Below are positions 44,052 through 53,679 of a DNA stretch of 64,000 nt, piece by piece (position 1 is the stretch's first letter; the number at the start of each line of letters is the position of its first letter). The DNA is taken from contig NZ_JADOBI010000003.1 of assembly GCF_015644585.1 (NCBI RefSeq), positions 186,001 through 250,000 of the forward strand. Reading direction: 5' to 3'. The notes beneath the pieces are model-generated. The model had not been told where the DNA came from. It saw only the letters and a list, made by a program, of their open reading frames with translations, and made no database searches. A program made the position numbers and the translations under genes. The stretch is from Rahnella laticis. Lineage in GTDB: Bacteria > Pseudomonadota > Gammaproteobacteria > Enterobacterales > Enterobacteriaceae.

Positions 44052-46223
44052 TCATTTATTATCAGAATATGCATAGCCATAGTGGCTATACCCGTAGCCA
44101 TAATAGCTACTGGCTTTTTTCACTACACTATTCAGTATGCATCCTTTGACAGGCACACCACTTTGCTCAAAGCGGCGAATACTTACTTCAACTTCTTTAA
44201 CGGTGTTCATTTCAAAACGCGCTACCAACAGGGTCGTTCCTACATACCGGCCGATAATAGCGGCATCGGTTACTGCAAGAATCGGTGGCGTATCGATAAT
44301 GACCAGACTGTATTTTTGCGATGCCCAGTTCACCAGTTTCCCAAAGCGCTCATGCATCAGCAATTCTGCCGGGTTTGGCGGTAATTCACCGCGTGAAATA
44401 AAATCAATACTTACCGATGATATATTCCTGACAGCATTTTCAGGTTCAACCTTGCCTGACAATATGTCTGATAACCCGTTCTCCAACCCTGTTTTAAATA
44501 ATTTATGCGAATACCCTTTCCTCATATCTGCATCGATAAAGAGAACCCGTTTATTTGTTTGTGAAATAACGGCCGCAAGGTTGCTACTGATGAATGTTTT
44601 CCCCGCACTTTGACTGGGACCTGAAATCATCAATACATTATTTTTTGCTTCCATCATGGCGAAGTGAAGACTGGTGCGAAGACTACGGATGGCCTCAATA
44701 GCCAGGTCTGCTGAGTTTTCAACCGCAAGAAAGTTAGTCTCTTCACCTTTTCGCTTTTTATTCGTTGCCTTATTTTTACCTGGTTTACTTTTCTTGCTTA
44801 GCCATTCAGACAGAGGAATGCTGGCGTAAACATTGATTCCCCGCTCTTCAAGCTGTTCAGGGGAATCGATCCCATTACGCAAGAACACACGTAGCAGAAC
44901 GATCCCGATAGAAATAAACGCCCCCAGGATTAGCCCCACCAGAACAACCAGAACTTTTTTAGGTTTGACGGCCTTGGGTTCCGTTACCGCCGGATCAATT
45001 ATACGTACGTTACCAATTGCGCTGGATTTCGCGATGCTCAGTTCCTGCTGCCGGTTAAGTAACTGCATATAGATAGCGCGGTTAGATTCCGCGTCACGGC
45101 TCAGTCTGGCCACTTCCTGCTGCGTACCCGGCATAGCTGAAACGCTCTTATTCAGCCGGTCCCTTTCTTTAAGCAGCGTTTGGCGCTTTTCCAGCAACGC
45201 TTTGTAGGTCGGATGGTCTTTTGTATACAGCTGAGAAATCTCTGCCTCACGGAAAGTCAGCTCGTTCAGCTGACTTTCAACGTTCACGATTTGATCCAGT
45301 ACAGATTTAGCTTCAAGCGAAAGATCGACAGAGTCTTTTTGCCGGCGGTAAGCATTCAATGCATCTTCTGATGTATTCAGGTCTGCGCGCACCTGCGGAA
45401 GCTGCTGGTTGAGGAAATCCAGACTTTTGGCATCCTGAGCTGCTTGCCGTGCGATATTTTGGTCCAGATAATTCTGGCTGATGCTATTCAAAATAGCCGC
45501 CGTAAGATCTCCGTTATCGCCGTTCAGTGTCAGTGTCAGGATCCCAGTATCTTTACCTTGGTCGGCGACATTGAATGCATCCAGTAAATTATTGATAGCA
45601 TTCAGCTTCGTCAGATAATTAACATTAAACCGCGTTCCCGGCTGCGCCTGAATATCATTGATCATCAGCGAGATGCCTTTCTCATTAAGCAACTCACCGA
45701 CCACACCTTTCAGCTCGAAGTCATCCCCTTCGACCAGATAGTGATTTTTATCTACCACCTTAACCACTATTTTCGGCACATCGCTGCCATCCTGCGGCAG
45801 ATATAAACGCGTGACTGTCAGATTGCCCGGCACTTCACCGGTCAGTCTTGCCCAGCCACGCCCGAAAATCGGGAAGTATTTCTGTTGCACGACGGCCTGT
45901 AAATTCAGGTCTTCGACCGTTTTGCCCAAAATCATCCTTGACTGTAAAAGTGCTATTTCTGGGGCAGACTGCGGTTGTGCATCCGGCAAGACCTGGCTAA
46001 GGCTTTCTAAAATGGCATTGCCTTGTTTTTGTTCTACCTGAATTAATGCATCAGCCTGATAAATCGGCGTCGCAAATAGCGCATAGACCACGGCGAGCAC
46101 GGTAAACAAAGCGGTTAAGCTGATGATGAGTTTGCGGTGGTCGATAAGCTCACCGATTAAGCGACCTAAATCTATTTCATCTGAATCTGGCGAAGAGGGG
46201 GTTTTAGAAATTACTGGTGACAT
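44052..46223 (-). CDS. wzc: Wzc tyrosine autokinase / polysaccharide co-polymerase
   Basis: 723 aa, the expected size of enterobacterial Wzc. N-terminal Wzz-like periplasmic domain between two spans (IISLTALFTVLAVVYALF near 35 and VLVVLVGLILGAFISIGIVL near 425), with a long coiled-coil. C-terminal BY-kinase: Walker A GPSQSAGKTFISSNL (~528-542), Walker A' VLFIDADMRKGY, Walker B LVIIDTPPILAVTDA, and a tyrosine cluster at the end (YYGYGYSHYGYAYSDNK). Controls chain length and high-molecular-weight EPS export together with Wza; phosphorylation is reversed by Wzb next to it. Confidence 0.95.
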   Translation of the reverse strand: MSPVISKTPSSPDSDEIDLGRLIGELIDHRKLIISLTALFTVLAVVYALFATPIYQADALIQVEQKQGNAILESLSQVLPDAQPQSAPEIALLQSRMILGKTVEDLNLQAVVQQKYFPIFGRGWARLTGEVPGNLTVTRLYLPQDGSDVPKIVVKVVDKNHYLVEGDDFELKGVVGELLNEKGISLMINDIQAQPGTRFNVNYLTKLNAINNLLDAFNVADQGKDTGILTLTLNGDNGDLTAAILNSISQNYLDQNIARQAAQDAKSLDFLNQQLPQVRADLNTSEDALNAYRRQKDSVDLSLEAKSVLDQIVNVESQLNELTFREAEISQLYTKDHPTYKALLEKRQTLLKERDRLNKSVSAMPGTQQEVARLSRDAESNRAIYMQLLNRQQELSIAKSSAIGNVRIIDPAVTEPKAVKPKKVLVVLVGLILGAFISIGIVLLRVFLRNGIDSPEQLEERGINVYASIPLSEWLSKKSKPGKNKATNKKRKGEETNFLAVENSADLAIEAIRSLRTSLHFAMMEAKNNVLMISGPSQSAGKTFISSNLAAVISQTNKRVLFIDADMRKGYSHKLFKTGLENGLSDILSGKVEPENAVRNISSVSIDFISRGELPPNPAELLMHERFGKLVNWASQKYSLVIIDTPPILAVTDAAIIGRYVGTTLLVARFEMNTVKEVEVSIRRFEQSGVPVKGCILNSVVKKASSYYGYGYSHYGYAYSDNK

Positions 46224-46243
46224 GCGATGGTTTCCCTGATGGT

Positions 46244-46678
46244 TTATCCGTTCAGTTTCAGTAACCAGGACTGGCAGGCCTGATCAATTAACCGGTAAAC
46301 AGATTCAAAGGCTTCCTGACTTTTGCGGTAGGGATCGGGAATTTCTCTGCTTCCGACCCAATGACCTAACAACATGATTTTGCCGCGCGCCTCAGGTGAG
46401 ACACGGCTTATCTGCTCCTGATGAGATTTTTCCATCACCAGAATGAGGTCATATTGACGCCCTAGCGCAGAGGTAAATTGCGTAGCCCGGTGGCCATCAA
46501 GCTCCAGATTGTGCTTTTTAGCCACGGCAGCGGCAGACGGGTCAGCGGCGTTATCCACCAATGCCGACACACCCGCCGAATCAATTTTCCTGTCAGGTAA
46601 TATCTGCCTTAATAATCTCTCCGCAATCGGAGAACGGCAGATATTGCCCGTGCAGACGATCAAAATAGAATCAAACAT
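46244..46678 (-). CDS. wzb: Low-molecular-weight protein-tyrosine phosphatase
   Basis: 144 aa from the ATG that shares a base with the wza stop (TAATG); an ATG four codons upstream also exists. P-loop CTGNICRSP (CX5RS), with DPYRKSQEAF giving the general-acid aspartate. Dephosphorylates the Wzc tyrosine cluster, needed for cycles of polymerisation. Overlap with wza indicates coupled translation. Confidence 0.95.
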   Translation of the reverse strand: MFDSILIVCTGNICRSPIAERLLRQILPDRKIDSAGVSALVDNAADPSAAAVAKKHNLELDGHRATQFTSALGRQYDLILVMEKSHQEQISRVSPEARGKIMLLGHWVGSREIPDPYRKSQEAFESVYRLIDQACQSWLLKLNG

Positions 46679-47817
46679 TACGGATTCCACTGCCGTACAA
46701 ACCGGCCAGCCTCAATCAAGTCGTGTACACCCGTAATCGTCGGCACGATCTGCGAAATAACACGGTTCCAGCGTGCAATCGGTGCGGTCGTCACGTAGAC
46801 AATGTCGTAGGGCTGCAACTGGAATTCCGTGCTCATCACCATCGATGAGGCATCTTTGGCATTCAGCTGGTAAATGTTGGCGATTTTCCCCTGGTTGCTG
46901 CCTTTCAGAGAACGGATAACGAAGATCCCGGAGGCGTCCGCCATGCTTTGCGAAATGCCCTCGGAATTCCCCAAAGCCTCGGCCAGCGTCATACCGCTGC
47001 GGTCCATTTTGAGCGTGCTTTGTTTCCCGACTTCTCCCATCACAAACACTTTCAGGTCGTCGTTGCGCGGCACAAAAAGAATATCGCCCGGATACAGCAA
47101 CCGGTTCTGCGTCAGGTCACCCTTCTGCATCAGCGCGTGTAATGAAATGGAGGTGTCCTGCCCGTTGTGGTTCAGCACCACGTTTCGCCAGTCGGCGTCC
47201 GGCGCTAAGCCGCCCGCGGCATTTATCGCATCAATAATGGTGAGAGGAATATTGGTAATCGGCTGCTGGCCGGATTTGATCACTTCGCCGGTTGTATACA
47301 CTTTCTGGGAACGGAAAGCGGCGATGCTGACATCAACCTGCGGGCTCTCAATATAGGTCGCCAGCTTACTGCTGATGTCCTGCCGCACCTGGCTGACCGT
47401 CTTGCCGGTGACCTTTAATTTGCCAATATACGGATAGAAAATCGTGCCATCGGAATTGACCCAGTTACCCGTGTCACTCGCGCTGCGGTATTGCCCCGCA
47501 GGTGTCGTCAGCTCAGGGTGATCCCAGACGGTAACCATTAATACGTCGCCGACGCCGATATGGTATTCATAATTTTTTAACTGCTGGTCTAGCTGCGGAT
47601 TAGGCCGCGCCATGACCGATGCAGGCCGTAAATTGTCTACCAGTGTTGGTGTCAGAGGATAAATATTGACGAGTTTATCAATATTGTAATTATTGTCCGG
47701 CTGTTCAACGACGTTCTTTCCCACTGTGTTCAAATGCTGTCCCGGAATCACAGTACAACCGCTTAGCAAGCCGAACGTAGATATCATTATCGAAATATTA
47801 AAAAAGCTATTTTTCAT
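46678..47817 (-). CDS. wza: Outer membrane polysaccharide export lipoprotein
   Basis: 379 aa. Lipoprotein signal with lipobox LLSGC (Cys21), then PES domain ([20 protein letters not shown]), SLBB-type repeats ([30 protein letters not shown]) and a C-terminal amphipathic helix region ([12 protein letters not shown]) forming the outer membrane pore. Octameric channel for EPS export, partnered by Wzc. First of the wza-wzb-wzc set, 281 bases downstream of wbaP. Confidence 0.95.
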   Translation of the reverse strand: MKNSFFNISIMISTFGLLSGCTVIPGQHLNTVGKNVVEQPDNNYNIDKLVNIYPLTPTLVDNLRPASVMARPNPQLDQQLKNYEYHIGVGDVLMVTVWDHPELTTPAGQYRSASDTGNWVNSDGTIFYPYIGKLKVTGKTVSQVRQDISSKLATYIESPQVDVSIAAFRSQKVYTTGEVIKSGQQPITNIPLTIIDAINAAGGLAPDADWRNVVLNHNGQDTSISLHALMQKGDLTQNRLLYPGDILFVPRNDDLKVFVMGEVGKQSTLKMDRSGMTLAEALGNSEGISQSMADASGIFVIRSLKGSNQGKIANIYQLNAKDASSMVMSTEFQLQPYDIVYVTTAPIARWNRVISQIVPTITGVHDLIEAGRFVRQWNP

Positions 47818-48098
47818 TATCTCACATCATCTGTAGTTCAGGTTTAATATCTGCCTCTCAACGAGACTTCCTATTCCAATCGGGCAATGTCGATTGCTCA
47901 TTACTGTGCGTAGATATTAAAAAAATATAAAAACACTTTCATATCAATGCGTTTACGCGCTGGTAAATAGCGCGTATTCAATGCGTTGAACAAAAAGTTA
48001 AATTTAAAGTTTATTCTGTGAGGTCTGTCTGATGAATTTATAAAACCACCATTAACATAAAAACAAACCAGCGGCATTACCGCCGGTTATTATAAAAA

Positions 48099-49529
48099 TT
48101 AATAAGCACCTTCTTTACGAAGAACAACACCTACGGTTTTGAACAAAATGGCAATGTCATTCCACATAGACCAGTTTTTTACATACCACGCATCAAGATA
48201 AACGCGGGTGGAATAATCCACTTCACTGCGGCCACTCACCTGCCAGAGCCCCGTCATCCCCGGTTTACTCAGCAGGTAATATTCCACTTCATCGTAATAA
48301 CGTCCCAGCTCAGCGGTAATAATCGGCCGCGGCCCGACCAGACTCATTTCTCCTTTCAACACGTTAAATAACTGCGGTAATTCATCCAGGCTGGTGCGGC
48401 GCAGGAACTGTCCGATAGAAGTAATGCGCGGATCATTTCTAAGCTTGAATGTCAGGTCCCACTCCTCACGCGCCTGCGGATCGGTTTCTAATAACGTTTC
48501 CAGCACTTCTTTAGAGTTGATGACCATCGAACGGAACTTCAGGCATTTAAACGGTTTGCCGGATTGTCCGATCCGCTCGTGCCCGTAAATCGCCGGGCCG
48601 CCGTCTTTTCTTACCTTACGGCTGATGTAAATCAGCAGCGGCGACAGCAAGGCGATGATGGCCAGAGAGGCGGCGATATCGAATGCGCGCTTAGTCACCC
48701 GCGAAGACCATTTGGCCAGGTTCTGATGTACCCGGAATATCATCACTTCATGGCTAAAGATAAATGACATATCGGTGTTATCCAGCGGCATGCCGCGCAG
48801 CGTCGGGATGACGGACACAGAACGGAAGCCGTTAATCATGAAAACCCGCAGCCAGGCGTTACGTATACCACTCTGGTGCGACTCGACGGCCACAATGAAT
48901 TGGGTTTTCTTATCGACGTTCGCCCGCACCCATTTCTCATCCGACGGCATAATCGCAACGTTGTCGATTTTATCGCCGGGCTTGTCCTGAGGTTCACTCG
49001 AGATAAATCGTGTGACTCGCAGACCGAGATTTTTGTCGGCTTTAATCGCATTATAGGCTTCTCTCGCATTTGCACCGCTGCCGATAATAATGGCGTCGCG
49101 CTGCCAGCAGCCCAGATTATTGAGCGTGCGTTTGGTGAGCATTCTCGCCACGGGCACCAGAACCAGCACCAACATCCAGGTCAGCACAAAGAGATAACGT
49201 GAAAAATACCATTTGGCGAAGGCAATCACGGCAATTTCAATTAAGGCGAAAATCAGTAAAGTGCGAAGGATTTCTTTAAGTTCAAACCAGAATGTTTTGC
49301 GGTAGTAATAATGTCGCAACCGCAGGTGAAACCACCCGACACAACAAATTGCCAGCAAGGTGTGCAGCGCAATCCATCCCGACGTCTGGGCATCAGGAAT
49401 ACGCAGTTCAAAATGCGTCATCACATGGCTGAGGATCCATTTAGCCAGATACAGAGAGAGGGTAAAGCTGAGGAAGTCGGATATGGCGAGTAATAAACTC
49501 GACCAAAGGTTTCTGGTGAGATATGTCAT
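48099..49529 (-). CDS. wbaP: Undecaprenyl-phosphate galactosephosphotransferase (WbaP)
   Basis: 476 aa, identical in length to Salmonella WbaP and similar throughout: VGWFHLRLRHYYYRKTFWFE, IIGSGANAREAY, DNTDMSFIFSHEVMIFRVHQ and the C-terminal catalytic domain with KRAFDI, GGPAIYGHERIG, CLKFRSMV, RTSLDELPQLFNVLKGEMSL, VGPRP and KPGMTGLWQVSGR. It moves galactose-1-P (less likely glucose-1-P) to undecaprenyl phosphate, the first step of repeat-unit assembly. First gene after the JUMPStart element. Confidence 0.9.
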   Translation of the reverse strand: MTYLTRNLWSSLLLAISDFLSFTLSLYLAKWILSHVMTHFELRIPDAQTSGWIALHTLLAICCVGWFHLRLRHYYYRKTFWFELKEILRTLLIFALIEIAVIAFAKWYFSRYLFVLTWMLVLVLVPVARMLTKRTLNNLGCWQRDAIIIGSGANAREAYNAIKADKNLGLRVTRFISSEPQDKPGDKIDNVAIMPSDEKWVRANVDKKTQFIVAVESHQSGIRNAWLRVFMINGFRSVSVIPTLRGMPLDNTDMSFIFSHEVMIFRVHQNLAKWSSRVTKRAFDIAASLAIIALLSPLLIYISRKVRKDGGPAIYGHERIGQSGKPFKCLKFRSMVINSKEVLETLLETDPQAREEWDLTFKLRNDPRITSIGQFLRRTSLDELPQLFNVLKGEMSLVGPRPIITAELGRYYDEVEYYLLSKPGMTGLWQVSGRSEVDYSTRVYLDAWYVKNWSMWNDIAILFKTVGVVLRKEGAY

Positions 49530-49745
49530 ATACCCCTCACAACGCTGTGTGATAAAAATGATTCTCCGCGTCCGGGAAATTCATTTTCATGATGATAAAT
49601 GAAATGCTGCAAGTCAGCTTATCAGCATCCGTCTTTCTAATTTTTGGAGGATTTTAAATTTTAGCGTGAGGTGTTCAGCCAGTGAAATAAATACAAAGCC
49701 CCGTCACTCCCAATGAATAACAGGTCAGCATTCCCTGTTATTTTT

Positions 49746-49784
49746 AGCTATGCTACCGCCCCTGGTTTACGGCCACCAATTTGC
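49746..49784 (-). promoter_or_regulatory. JUMPStart / ops element (RfaH recruitment) of the EPS operon
   Basis: On the minus strand 49760-49752 reads GGCGGTAGC, the ops core, preceded by CCAGG; the whole stretch GGCCGTAAACCAGGGGCGGT fits the JUMPStart consensus. It lies about 220 bases upstream of wbaP in the transcript leader (the 49530-49900 interval). ops pauses RNA polymerase and recruits RfaH, giving antitermination through long surface-polysaccharide operons. This predicts a single transcript of about 17 kb down to the gmd-like gene. Confidence 0.88.
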
Positions 49785-49900
49785 CAAAATATTTTTCCAA
49801 TAGTTTTCCGCGCAGGGAAGCCTCGCCATTAAATATCAGGCGAAACTTCCTCAGCGTTTACAAAGGTCATCAATGCTTTAAAACTTTATGGCGATAAGAC

Positions 49901-50596
49901 TCAGCTATTCGAAAAAAATGACTGAATCAGTTCCTCCTGATTATAGGAGGACCACAATATTCCCTGCATGCCATGAATATTGCTGCCCGTTAGATATTCT
50001 ACATGTTGTGCATTTTCGACACCTTTAACAATAACGCCCTGACAGTAAGGCGTGAGGTGTTCAATCGTTTTTCTAAAGGACTGGGTTCCCTGGTGTTGCC
50101 AAAAAAAACTTTCGTCGATCTTTATATATTCAAACGATTCGTTCATAACCAGTGAAAGGCTGGTGTTCCCGGCCCCAAAGTTGTCTAACCATAAAGTACA
50201 GAATGCTGATAATGACCGGATTACCTTACGCGGAGCTTCCTGCGTAAACTCCGGGAAATTCTGATCCACTTCCAGCCTGATAAAGCGGTGTTGCTCTAAC
50301 ACGTTCCGCAGTGCTGTGTTGCTCACGATATGACAGGCGATGTCATAATCGATATTTACGGATAATAGAAAATCATTATCGGTAAATATGTTGGCATTGA
50401 CGCAGGCAAGAGTGACCTGGTTGAAAAATACTTTTATCTTATCTTCGGGAGATAACTTATATTCATAACCATCTGAATCTGATTGACTTTCTACTTTGTA
50501 CGATCTTCTTACTAATTCGAAACCCAGTAAGCCACCGGATGCTGTGACGATAGGTTCAAAAATATGTCCCGGATAACCACGTGTGACCGATTGCAT
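49901..50596 (-). CDS. Degenerate EAL-domain protein
   Basis: 231 aa from the ATG at 50596, which follows CAGGGGAC; the frame opens at a TTG at 50620. EAL fold landmarks are recognisable but altered: FEPIV...GFELVRRS in place of EAL-LR, LSVNID, LEVD, LDNFGAGNTSLS in place of DDFGTGYSS, YIKIDESFF, and VKGVEN in place of AEGVET. Loss of the second Asp of DDFG and the Glu of AEGVE argues against c-di-GMP hydrolysis, leaving a protein-binding or c-di-GMP-binding regulator (like YdiV). Close to, and transcribed with, a LuxR-type gene just upstream of the EPS operon. Confidence 0.75.
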   Translation of the reverse strand: MQSVTRGYPGHIFEPIVTASGGLLGFELVRRSYKVESQSDSDGYEYKLSPEDKIKVFFNQVTLACVNANIFTDNDFLLSVNIDYDIACHIVSNTALRNVLEQHRFIRLEVDQNFPEFTQEAPRKVIRSLSAFCTLWLDNFGAGNTSLSLVMNESFEYIKIDESFFWQHQGTQSFRKTIEHLTPYCQGVIVKGVENAQHVEYLTGSNIHGMQGILWSSYNQEELIQSFFSNS

Positions 50597-50684
50597 ACCG
50601 TCCCCTGAAATAAACAGCAATAGCCGAATAAAACTGATTCAAAGTAGAAATTATCTTTAATGCTCTTTATTTTTATCGGTTAAC

Positions 50685-51269
50685 TCAACTTCCTACAGCA
50701 TGTCGGTGTAAAAAGAACAATGCCGAACTGCTGCTGGCATCCACACCTATTTTTCTTAATGAATTGCATTTGTGCACGCTGATAGTTTTCACACTCAGTT
50801 TCAGTATATTTGAGATGCTGGTGACAGAAAGGCCGGACATCATCATCACCAAAACCTTCTCTTCCATTCGCGTGATATTATAATTAAACGCCTCCTTGTT
50901 TATCGGGGTACCGCGCAGCTGGATAAACTGTTCCACGGCATTCTCCACATCGGATAAATCTTTTTTCTTCTTCAGAAATTTAAATTCTTTTTTCAGAAGA
51001 AGTTCAAGCATCAGGACATCCACCGCCGAAGACACAATGAGTATCCGTTCCGGGTCCAAAACATTCAGATTCTCTCTCAAAAACTCGTAGCATTTGTGGA
51101 AACCGCCCGCTGACGGGTCAATGATCAGATAATCCTTTGTATACAATTGCACCTGTTCGCTTTGGTCAAAGGAAATGACACCGTTCACGTAAGGCACCTT
51201 CTTGGAGATTATTTCTTTCAACGCCAGTTTCGTAAACTGGCACTCACTCCAGATAATTACCCGAGGCAT
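50685..51269 (-). CDS. LuxR-type HTH transcriptional regulator
   Basis: 194 aa. C-terminal LuxR HTH (~130-190): ITRMEEKVLVMMMSGLSVTS, ISNILKLSVKTISVHKCNSL, RKIGV. The N-terminal part (VIIWSECQFTKLALKEIIS, YLIIDPSAGG) is a divergent receiver-like domain without a clear phospho-Asp site. It precedes the EAL-like gene by 89 bases, probably one operon. Architecture recalls RcsB/FimZ/EcpR-type regulators of fimbriae or EPS. Target unknown; the neighbouring EPS promoter is a natural candidate. Confidence 0.78.
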   Translation of the reverse strand: MPRVIIWSECQFTKLALKEIISKKVPYVNGVISFDQSEQVQLYTKDYLIIDPSAGGFHKCYEFLRENLNVLDPERILIVSSAVDVLMLELLLKKEFKFLKKKKDLSDVENAVEQFIQLRGTPINKEAFNYNITRMEEKVLVMMMSGLSVTSISNILKLSVKTISVHKCNSLRKIGVDASSSSALFFLHRHAVGS

Positions 51270-52339
51270 TGGGCCGCCTAATTTTGTGGTTTTAAAAACG
51301 CTAAAACTCTACTCCGGGAGAACGGGGGAGAATAAAGCACTTTCAGAACGATATAAAGAAAACGAAGTTTACCTGCGTTTTAATTCATATTTTTCCTTTC
51401 CAGTGACTGTATGTAGAGTAATACGCAGCGGAAACTCTTCAAATCGTTTTTCTCGCTCATAATCACGAGCAACAATAGGTTTGACCGATCGATTTACACA
51501 TTCTTATCGTTATTAACCTACCTCTTTCCTAGGCGAATTCTTACTTATCTTCCTAATGATTCACAGAAATGTGAGCTATACGACGCTTTTGACTGATATG
51601 ACTGCAAAAATCTAAGAACTATCTTATTAGGAACTAATCGCATTCTCACGAATTTGTTTACACCCGATTTAGTCTAAATATTTACACTACAACAGAGCAT
51701 TATTCTTTTTTAGTGCAAATTTTGGTTTTAATTTTCACCAAAATTAAACATCCATATTTCAAAATTGGGTTATTTTCTGAAAAACTCTGTTAAAAAACTA
51801 AACTATTGGAATTTTGTACATGCTTATGGCACAAAAATAACTTTTTTCTAATTCAGATAATTACCTAGGAGTTATCTTAAAGAGACCACTAAATATACTT
51901 AGTGCTTTATTTTCAAGCCGCTTTAGGAATTTTATTACTCAACTATAATTTTCCTAATCAAGAAGAGTCTTAAGCGCAATAGCATTAATTGCTAAATAAG
52001 GGTGAAGATTCTGGCAGATAGCCGCAGTAATGCGCCTGTAAAACCCTGCAAGCAAAATGAACAGCAATAACGTACTGACGGCAGGCATAAAAATCTATGG
52101 TCACCCCCATTTTTGCAACACCGATTTTGATTTATGATGGGCTTGCTTAAATCTATACGGCGTCTGATGGGTAACTCTACGTTGCCCGCGCCACGATGAA
52201 GTCCGCACCTGCTGAACCTTAAAAAACCGACGGCTTCAAAGAGCCATTTTTTATGTCAGGTTCATCCGCAGGTCGCTGTGCCGTTCATGTCATCAATAAT
52301 CAGTCTTCGCAAAACCAGATGGTAACCCGGTAATACCTC
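51270..52339. other. Long AT-rich non-coding region
   Basis: More than 1 kb without a supported gene upstream of the LuxR-type gene. The left two thirds are very AT-rich and may hold the promoter region of the LuxR-EAL pair, possibly H-NS-bound. From about 52140 the composition changes, and part of this segment probably belongs to the IS110-family element interrupted by the IS3 insertion. A GATCGAT motif occurs near 51486. Confidence 0.4.
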
Positions 52340-52375
52340 AGAGCTAACAGCCGCTAACTGTTAGCTCTTTTTATT
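52340..52375. terminator. Perfect hairpin next to the IS junction
   Basis: AGAGCTAACAG (52340-52350) pairs perfectly with CTGTTAGCTCT (52358-52368), loop CCGCTAA, followed by TTTATT on +. It lies just beyond the native stop of the IS110 transposase and may be its terminator or an end structure of that element. Confidence 0.5.
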
Positions 52376-52430
52376 GGCTTGACCCGTCCTAAATAGCGTT
52401 GACACATTTAACTCGTATATTGAGGAAAAT

Positions 52431-52832
52431 GTGATGAACCAATATGTTAAACGTACCCAACGCGATTACTCTCTATCCTTTAAATTGGCCGTAGTCGAAC
52501 AGGTCGAAAAAGGCGAAATGACTTACCGCGAGGCGCAAGACCGGTATGGTATTCAAGGCAGCCACACCGTCATGAAATGGTTGCGAAAATACGGTCAACT
52601 TGACTGGTACCCTCCTTCTCCTGCAAGAACGTGCGGAGCCAACATGCCAAAATTACCTCTTACTCCCGAGCAGAGAATTAAAGAACTCGAACAGCAACTT
52701 GCTGAATCTGAAGTTAAAGCGCAGTTTTTCGAAGCCGTCGTGAAGGTCATGAACACGGAGTTCGGAGCCACGCTAACAAAAAAGCAGCTGGCCACCTTAT
52801 CGCGCAAGCACAAACGCCGGGACTCACAGTAA
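52431..52832 (+). CDS. IS3-family transposase OrfA (HTH)
   Basis: 133 aa. N-terminal helix-turn-helix (YSLSFKLAVVEQVEKGEMTY, REAQDRYGI, HTVMKWLRKYG) and a leucine-zipper-like LTPEQRIKELEQQLAESEVK. Near its end is the slippery heptamer A-AAA-AAG (52778-52784), in the right phase for a -1 shift into the orfB frame (ALSRKHK region). Binds the IS ends; fused to OrfB it forms the transposase. Confidence 0.9.
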   Translation: MMNQYVKRTQRDYSLSFKLAVVEQVEKGEMTYREAQDRYGIQGSHTVMKWLRKYGQLDWYPPSPARTCGANMPKLPLTPEQRIKELEQQLAESEVKAQFFEAVVKVMNTEFGATLTKKQLATLSRKHKRRDSQ

Positions 52833-53647
52833 CGCGTGCTTGCCAGTTCATAGGGATTAGCCGACAGGCGTGGTATCAGTCTTTACAACGTGAGCGCGGA
52901 AGAGAAAGACAGGCGCGACAAGTCGTTGAACACGTCATGGACATTCGGCGGCACCAGCCCCGGTTGGGCACGCGCAAATTGCATTACTTGTTGCGGCAGC
53001 AGCCAGAACCGGCGTTACACGTTGGTCGGGATCGTCTGTTCCAGATACTGCGTTGCTCGCGGTTACTGGTCATGCCAAAACGGGCGTATCACAAAACGAC
53101 GAATAGCCATCATCGCTTTTATCGTCACCCTAATTTGTTGAAGTCAGGAGAAAAGCAGGTTATTGCCTGCCGTCCGGAGCAGGTATGGGTAGCGGATATT
53201 ACGTACCTTCCCCTACGTAACGGAACGGCGTACGTCAGCCTGGTCACCGACGCCTGGTCGAGGAAAATCGTGGGGTATCATGTACATGAAAGTCTGCATA
53301 CCCATCATGTGGCGAATGCGCTGAAAATGGCGCTGGCGAGCAGACGCAGCACATGTCCGCTGGTGCATCACTCGGATCGTGGTATCCAGTACTGTTCAAA
53401 GGAATATCAGGCGCTACATGAGCGACATGGCGTGATCTGCTCAATGACGGACGGATATGACTGTTATCAGAACGCGCTGGCGGAGCGGGTAAATGGGATA
53501 TTGAAAATGGAATATCTGCTTGTTAAACCGGCAGATATCATGCAGGCAAGAAAGATGGTCAGGGAGTCGGTGGAAATCTACAACACGCAGCGGCCCCATC
53601 AGTCGTTAAAATACAAAACGCCCGATGAAGTTCATCGGGCGTTTTGA
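52785..53647 (+). CDS. IS3-family transposase OrfB (DDE), expressed by -1 frameshift
   Basis: Frame entered at the A6G slip site; continuous sequence GLTVTRACQFIGISRQAWYQ precedes the first ATG (52937). The integrase core has all three acidic residues: WVADITYLPL, HHSDRGIQYCS and ALAERVNGILK, followed by YNTQRPHQSLKYKTPDEVH. Intact, so the element may be active; translation from ATG 52937 alone would give 236 aa lacking the start of the domain. Confidence 0.88.
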
Positions 53648-53679
53648 GGCTGAAAAGTGTCAACCTATATCAGGACTGG

